From a virus: 51,915 bases of DNA. Both the position numbers and the translations under genes were made by a program. How positions within the stretch are numbered: the stretch's first letter is position 1; every line of letters starts with the position of its first letter. The stretch is from positions 1-51,915 of IMG/VR virus record IMGVR_UViG_3300006916_000006; one strand, 5' to 3'. This document shows positions 48,997 through 51,915 of this stretch, in pieces. The notes beneath the pieces are model-generated. The model searched no databases and was not told the origin of the DNA. It worked only from the letters and a program-made list of their open reading frames with translations.

Positions 48997-49407
48997 TCAT
49001 GCCTTGGGACTTTTAGGGGTTTCTGGGTTTTCTGAGGTGGGGTTGGGGGTGAGGTGTGAGTTTTGACTCATGACACGTTGAATCTGCCGAAACACAAGGG
49101 CGAGGGTAATCTTCGCCGTTGAAGAAGGCTCAGTTGCCCCATTAAGGTAAGACACAACAGAACGTGGGGTGACATCAAGGATACGGGCGATGTCTTTCTG
49201 CGTAAATGCCAATGCGTGAATCATGTACGCTGCAATCGGGCAGTGTTGGACTTGCTGCCATGCATGTTTGTTTTTCACAAAGGCACAGTTTTGTTTTACT
49301 TCTTCAGACGTGCGCGTGTAGAAGTCTTCAAGACTGGAAATGACTTCATCAGCCGCATTGAGATACGGACGTGCGAGTGTCAGGGCATGTTCAGAGCGTT
49401 TTGGCAT
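48997..49407 (-). CDS. Helix-turn-helix protein between terminase and portal
   Basis: 136 residues. FTQKDIARILDVTPRSVVSYL followed by NGATEPSSTAKI is a helix-turn-helix with a clear recognition helix. The N-terminal half is helical (ADEVISSLEDFYTRTSEEVK) and the tail is Pro/Ser-rich. It could be a transcription regulator or a packaging factor. Its promoter contains a GAANNNNNTTC palindrome and the ATG coincides with the predicted transcription start, so it may bind its own promoter. It has no ribosome-binding site. Confidence 0.72.
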   Translation of the reverse strand: MPKRSEHALTLARPYLNAADEVISSLEDFYTRTSEEVKQNCAFVKNKHAWQQVQHCPIAAYMIHALAFTQKDIARILDVTPRSVVSYLNGATEPSSTAKITLALVFRQIQRVMSQNSHLTPNPTSENPETPKSPKA

Positions 49408-49413
49408 AGTTGT

Positions 49414-49442
49414 ATATTACGAAATGTTTTCACTTGTGTCAA
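49414..49442 (-). promoter_or_regulatory. Leaderless promoter of HTH gene with palindrome
   Basis: On the minus strand TTGACA (49437-49442), 17 bases, TAATAT (49414-49419). The first base of the ATG (49407) is at the predicted +1. The spacer contains GAAAACATTTC (49421-49431), of the same GAANNNNNTTC form as the early-promoter palindromes. No Shine-Dalgarno sequence. Confidence 0.7.
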
Positions 49443-49472
49443 GTGGGGTGTTGGTGGGGCGGGGGTGGGTGC

Positions 49473-51014
49473 CTATAAGGTACGGATTCGTGGCTCAGAC
49501 GGGAATGAGGATTTTACAAAATTGAGATATTGGCTGATGGAGTCAACAATATCGTCGTGCTTACCGTTTGGGAAATACATGCATTGCCGTTCGAACTCTT
49601 CCCACCATGGTCTTTGTTGGTGGTCATTGGGTAGTAAGAGAGATGAGGACTCAATAAAGGCGGGTATGGACGTCGCGGCACGTGTGAGTTTGTTTTGTTG
49701 TGGTGTAGGCGTGATGGCTTTGATGGGCAATGTGGTGTCTTTCCGCAGGTCTTGGATAAGTTGTTGCCCAGAGGCTTTGTCTTCAATTAGAATGACGGTT
49801 GGGTGTGGGGTTTTATTGGCCTGAGAAATGACGAGTTGATAGAGTTCAGGATACTCAAGGCGCGTGGCGATAACGTCTAAGAGGTAATGGTGGGTTTTGG
49901 TCTCTAACCATGTCGTACACACAGAGAAGTCGCTACGAGAGGTGGTTTTGATGGCTGTGTCCCAACTATGGGTGATACGCAGGGCTTGTGTTGGGGGTGG
50001 GAGATTTGCAGGGTCATAGGTACAGGACTGAAGTTGTTGGAGATTGATGATACCCCCGTCTGTCGGGGCAGGGTTTTGCATATACTGAGAAGCAAACGTG
50101 TATGGGCCACGCTCAGGGTCCGTCTTAATGGCCTCCAGGGATTCGCGGGTATCACGAGTCGGGTGAAGGAGGTCATCGGGATTCTGAGTGTGTGACGTGT
50201 TGTAGAAATAATAGGTTTGGGGGTCTTCTGTCTGGGGGTGGATTGCAGGTAGAATGACAGGCGTGAATTGTTCGCTTGGTGGACGCTTGGGGTTTTGGCG
50301 CAGGAGTTCACCGGGCAGGTCTCCTTCATGAAGACGCTGGGCAATGACGATGGTCGAACCATTGGTTTTATCATTGAGTCGTGAGGGGTACAGGGTATTG
50401 AAGAAGAAACGATTGGCACGTGTAAGTTCCGTGGGTGAGAAGGCTTGCTCGGGGGAGAGCAAATCATCAATCAGAAGTGTGTCAGCACCAAATGATGTCA
50501 CCGTGCCTTGGGGTGATGTCGCAAGGCATTGACCGCCTTTAGTCGTGGTGATGTGAGACTCCGTAGCTTTTTCAAGTATGGGGGTGTCGGGGGCAGGGAA
50601 TATCTGTTCGTACAGAGGGTGCTTTAAGAGACGAGCGAGTTTTGTATTGATGTTCGCAGAAGCCCTGGTTGAGAAGGACGCAATGATAGCCTGAAACGAA
50701 GGGTTGTGGCCTAAGCAGAACGCAGGAAAAGCCACAGAGACAGTTTCGGTCTTCAGGGAGCGCGGAGGAACATTGATAATCAGGTTACGGTTTCTTTGTT
50801 CAGGTGTGAGGGTTGACGGATACGCAGGGTGATCAGTGGGCAATGAGGATTGCAGCATCCAGCACAAATATTCCAGATGCCAGTTCCAATTCAGTTTGGT
50901 GTTGGGGTTGAGTATGCGAAAGGCAAGGCGCAGGAAAACACGGAAGTCTGTTTGCGCCAGCTTGAGAGCGAGTTGGATTTGCTCAGTGGGGGGTGTTGTG
51001 TGGGGGGTGTTCAT
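49473..51014 (-). CDS. Terminase large subunit
   Basis: 513 residues. The ATPase has a VPPRSLKTE Walker A (residues 82-90), TLLIDDLLS Walker B (D183, D184) and a conserved Gln-Arg-Leu coupling region (VIAQRLHEGD). The nuclease has THSWDTAIK (D352), VILIEDKASG (E411, D412) and KHDDIVDS near 490. It powers packaging and cuts the concatemer. The ATG at 51014 lies six bases after a TATAAT and has no ribosome-binding site. The coding strand is strongly C-rich. Confidence 0.93.
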   Translation of the reverse strand: MNTPHTTPPTEQIQLALKLAQTDFRVFLRLAFRILNPNTKLNWNWHLEYLCWMLQSSLPTDHPAYPSTLTPEQRNRNLIINVPPRSLKTETVSVAFPAFCLGHNPSFQAIIASFSTRASANINTKLARLLKHPLYEQIFPAPDTPILEKATESHITTTKGGQCLATSPQGTVTSFGADTLLIDDLLSPEQAFSPTELTRANRFFFNTLYPSRLNDKTNGSTIVIAQRLHEGDLPGELLRQNPKRPPSEQFTPVILPAIHPQTEDPQTYYFYNTSHTQNPDDLLHPTRDTRESLEAIKTDPERGPYTFASQYMQNPAPTDGGIINLQQLQSCTYDPANLPPPTQALRITHSWDTAIKTTSRSDFSVCTTWLETKTHHYLLDVIATRLEYPELYQLVISQANKTPHPTVILIEDKASGQQLIQDLRKDTTLPIKAITPTPQQNKLTRAATSIPAFIESSSLLLPNDHQQRPWWEEFERQCMYFPNGKHDDIVDSISQYLNFVKSSFPSEPRIRTL

Positions 51015-51020
51015 AGGGCG

Positions 51021-51049
51021 ATTATAACATAGAAGAAAATTCTGTATAG
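51021..51049 (-). promoter_or_regulatory. Leaderless terminase promoter with palindrome
   Basis: On the minus strand TATAAT (51021-51026) lies exactly six bases before the terminase ATG, so +1 is the A of the start codon. A -35 is weak (TATACA or CTATAC at 51043-51049). The spacer contains GAATTTTCTTC (51032-51042), a GAANNNNNTTC palindrome. Confidence 0.6.
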
Positions 51050-51062
51050 GGGTGGGGTGCGG

Positions 51063-51180
51063 GAAGTTATTTCTTTATACTAAAAAATTTGTGTTAGTTG
51101 GGATTGGGATAAGAGAATTTATTTCTATATACTGATTTTTCTGAGTTAGTTGGGGTTGAGCGAAGTTACTTCTATATACT
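51063..51180 (+). repeat. Three tandem operator-promoter repeats
   Basis: Three degenerate units of about 50 bp, each with a palindrome followed by TATACT two bases later: GAAGTTATTTC (51063-51073) with TATACT at 51076; GAATTTATTTC (51115-51125) with TATACT at 51128; GAAGTTACTTC (51162-51172) with TATACT at 51175. Each is followed by an A/T tract and TTAGTTGGG. -35 elements are poor (best TTGGGA at 51104-51109, spacing 18). With the site at 51032 this makes four palindromes beside the terminase gene. They point rightward as promoters but could mainly be repressor or packaging sites. Confidence 0.75.
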
Positions 51181-51186
51181 AAAAAT

Positions 51187-51264
51187 TTTACATTAGTTGG
51201 GGTAGGGGTCGTGTGTGCAGCACCTTTCAAGCTGCACTCGATTTTACCCCGCAGGGGGGTTTTT
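51187..51264 (+). ncRNA. Putative small RNA with two hairpins
   Basis: A transcript from the third tandem promoter would begin near 51187. It contains a perfect hairpin GTGCAGC/GCTGCAC (51215-51221 and 51231-51237, nine-base loop), then CCCC-GCA-GGGG followed by GG and five Ts (51247-51264), a good intrinsic terminator. There is no reading frame in the stretch. Length about 78 bases. It may be a true RNA, or the hairpins may just stop read-through toward the opposing left operon. Confidence 0.45.
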
Positions 51265-51305
51265 GGTGATTGGGCGTCTTTTATTGGTGATTGGGTGTCT
51301 TTTTG
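51263..51305. repeat. Two 21-bp tandem repeats
   Basis: TTGGTGATTGGGCGTCTTTTA (51263-51283) is followed by a copy with TGGGTGTCTTTTT (51284-51304) and the start of a third (TGGTGAT). Non-coding stretch between terminase and the left operon. Meaning unknown; it may be part of the packaging or origin region. Confidence 0.6.
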
Positions 51306-51433
51306 TGGTGATGCGCGACAAGGTGCTATCCCCTGCCGCGCTGTTGATTAATTCAGAATTGCATCTAATGCATGGATAAGCGCGAAAAAAGCGCCTATAC
51401 ACATGCAAAAAACCGGAAAAAATACGTGCATAG
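51306..51433. other. Non-coding end of left operon
   Basis: No gene. An imperfect hairpin, GCGCG/CGCGC with internal pairs and mismatches, spans 51313-51341, and GCGC occurs on both sides of an A-run near 51380-51395. Neither ends in a clear T-run in the leftward direction, so the end of the left operon transcript is not obvious; read-through into the terminase gene is possible. Confidence 0.4.
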
Positions 51434-51688
51434 CTAAAGGTCCTTTTTCCGTGATACATCTGCAACATTGCAAGTGATGCCCTTGTCTTTACGATACTGC
51501 CAGCGCCATAAGTCATCTATGCCGCTAAGTTTTGCCGCTGTTGTTAGGTATTGCTCATCGTAGCCATAAGTTACCTTAGACTTGTCGCTTGTTCCATCTG
51601 AATAGTGCAGCGTGCAAGTGTGGTATGTGTTGCCATAGGTTTTGTCGAGCCAGCGCTTACCGCTAATATGTGTGATTGTTTTTTGCAT
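51434..51688 (-). CDS. Hypothetical protein, left operon
   Basis: 84 residues, MQKTITHISGKRWLDKTYG, with a perfect AGGAGG. Beta strands with many Tyr (NTYHTCTLHYSDGTSDKSK, VTYGYDEQYL), then a WRWQYRKDKG segment. No family recognised. Last gene of the leftward small-gene operon; transcription would next meet the terminase region. Confidence 0.7.
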   Translation of the reverse strand: MQKTITHISGKRWLDKTYGNTYHTCTLHYSDGTSDKSKVTYGYDEQYLTTAAKLSGIDDLWRWQYRKDKGITCNVADVSRKKDL

Positions 51689-51706
51689 CGCTAAACCTCC
51701 TATTTT

Positions 51707-51862
51707 CTAATTATTCAGCCACTCATCAAACGACAATAAAGGCTTCCCTGTTGTTATATCATTACCCCTGCCATCATCTGCGCAAGATAAGTATATATTG
51801 TAGCGGTCGAATAGCAGGCCGGTTTCGTCCGTATCATCTAAGTATTGCTCCATAGGTTCCAT
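51707..51862 (-). CDS. Very small acidic hypothetical protein
   Basis: 51 residues, MEPMEQYLDDTDETG, then LLFDRYNIYLSCADDGRG and a LSFDEWLNN end. AAGGGG six bases upstream. The gene bridges the artificial contig border: its first 70 bases are also present at the start of the window. Close spacing on both sides supports it as a member of the left operon. Unknown role. Confidence 0.6.
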   Translation of the reverse strand: MEPMEQYLDDTDETGLLFDRYNIYLSCADDGRGNDITTGKPLLSFDEWLNN

Positions 51863-51915
51863 TTTATACCCCTTCTACACGGTTGAATTGCAAGTGACTG
51901 ATTGCCACCTTGTTA
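51793..51915. repeat. Terminal direct repeat, right copy
   Basis: Exact copy of bases 1-123. In the closed molecule only one copy exists, so base 51792 is followed by base 1. The overlap shows the assembly is complete and that genes on the two ends belong to one operon. Confidence 0.9.

Noticed and set aside
51244-51516. 90-codon leftward frame overlapping 51434-51688
   Set aside because: Overlaps a well-supported gene and covers the hairpins and tandem repeats; no ribosome-binding site.
1-51915. Integrase, excisionase, attachment site or CRISPR array
   Set aside because: No tyrosine or serine recombinase motif, no transposase and no regular repeat-spacer array found. The XRE protein alone does not show lysogeny.

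Overview
The window is one complete, circularly closed tailed-phage genome. Bases 1-123 are repeated exactly at 51793-51915, so the unit is about 51,792 bp and the contig end runs on into the start. It encodes a large terminase, HK97-type portal, prohead protease and capsid, a tail tube, a 1,425-residue tape measure, and no sheath or integrase, so a long-tailed siphovirus with no visible integration module. An alphaproteobacterial host is inferred from a GapR/DUF2312 DNA-binding protein, a head-spike base protein like that of the Rhodobacter gene transfer agent, and the DUF2800/DUF2815/family-A polymerase replication set. The host genus cannot be read from the sequence.

Layout: two long divergent arms leave a control region at about 2994-3341 and converge tail to tail at 22680-22707. 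The rightward arm (3396-22707) is early/replicative: a PrimPol-VapE primase-helicase, about 20 small unknown genes, a SNF2 ATPase, a Dda/RecD-like helicase, a PD-(D/E)XK nuclease with a Cys cluster (DUF2800), an SSB-like protein (DUF2815), DNA polymerase A, an ExoX-C-like protein, a RuvC-like resolvase, DUF6378 and GapR. The leftward arm starts with a putative small terminase (2149-2748), passes a small-gene operon that crosses the contig ends (1583 down to 51434), then terminase, HTH protein, portal, protease, capsid, decoration and head-spike genes, a lysis block (38373-40946), head-tail connectors, tail tube, frameshifted chaperones, tape measure, baseplate and fibres down to 22680. One cassette of small genes (36790-38376) faces the opposite way inside the late block and has its own promoter.

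The clearest unexplained signal is regulatory. Six promoters (starting near 1639, 7815, 12259, 15571, 20653 and 36615) place the sequence GCAAC downstream of the -10 hexamer, exactly at the expected transcription start in five of them. Most of these carry an 11-bp palindrome of the form GAANNNNNTTC between -35 and -10. The same palindrome sits at the replication-arm promoter (3312), in the promoter of the HTH gene (49421), in the terminase promoter (51032) and in a three-fold tandem array beside it (51063-51172). An XRE-type protein (11641-11988) and the HTH protein (48997-49407) are candidate binders. The terminase, HTH, putative small-terminase and connector genes look leaderless.

Other points of interest: a membrane-anchored PAS-domain protein translationally coupled to the endolysin, a canonical A AAA AAC frameshift site in the tail chaperones, a hairpin that buries the chaperone ribosome-binding site, a leader with mutually exclusive pairings at 8200-8303, six iteron-like repeats at 1906-2060, and a strongly C-rich coding strand confined to the genes on both sides of the control region.
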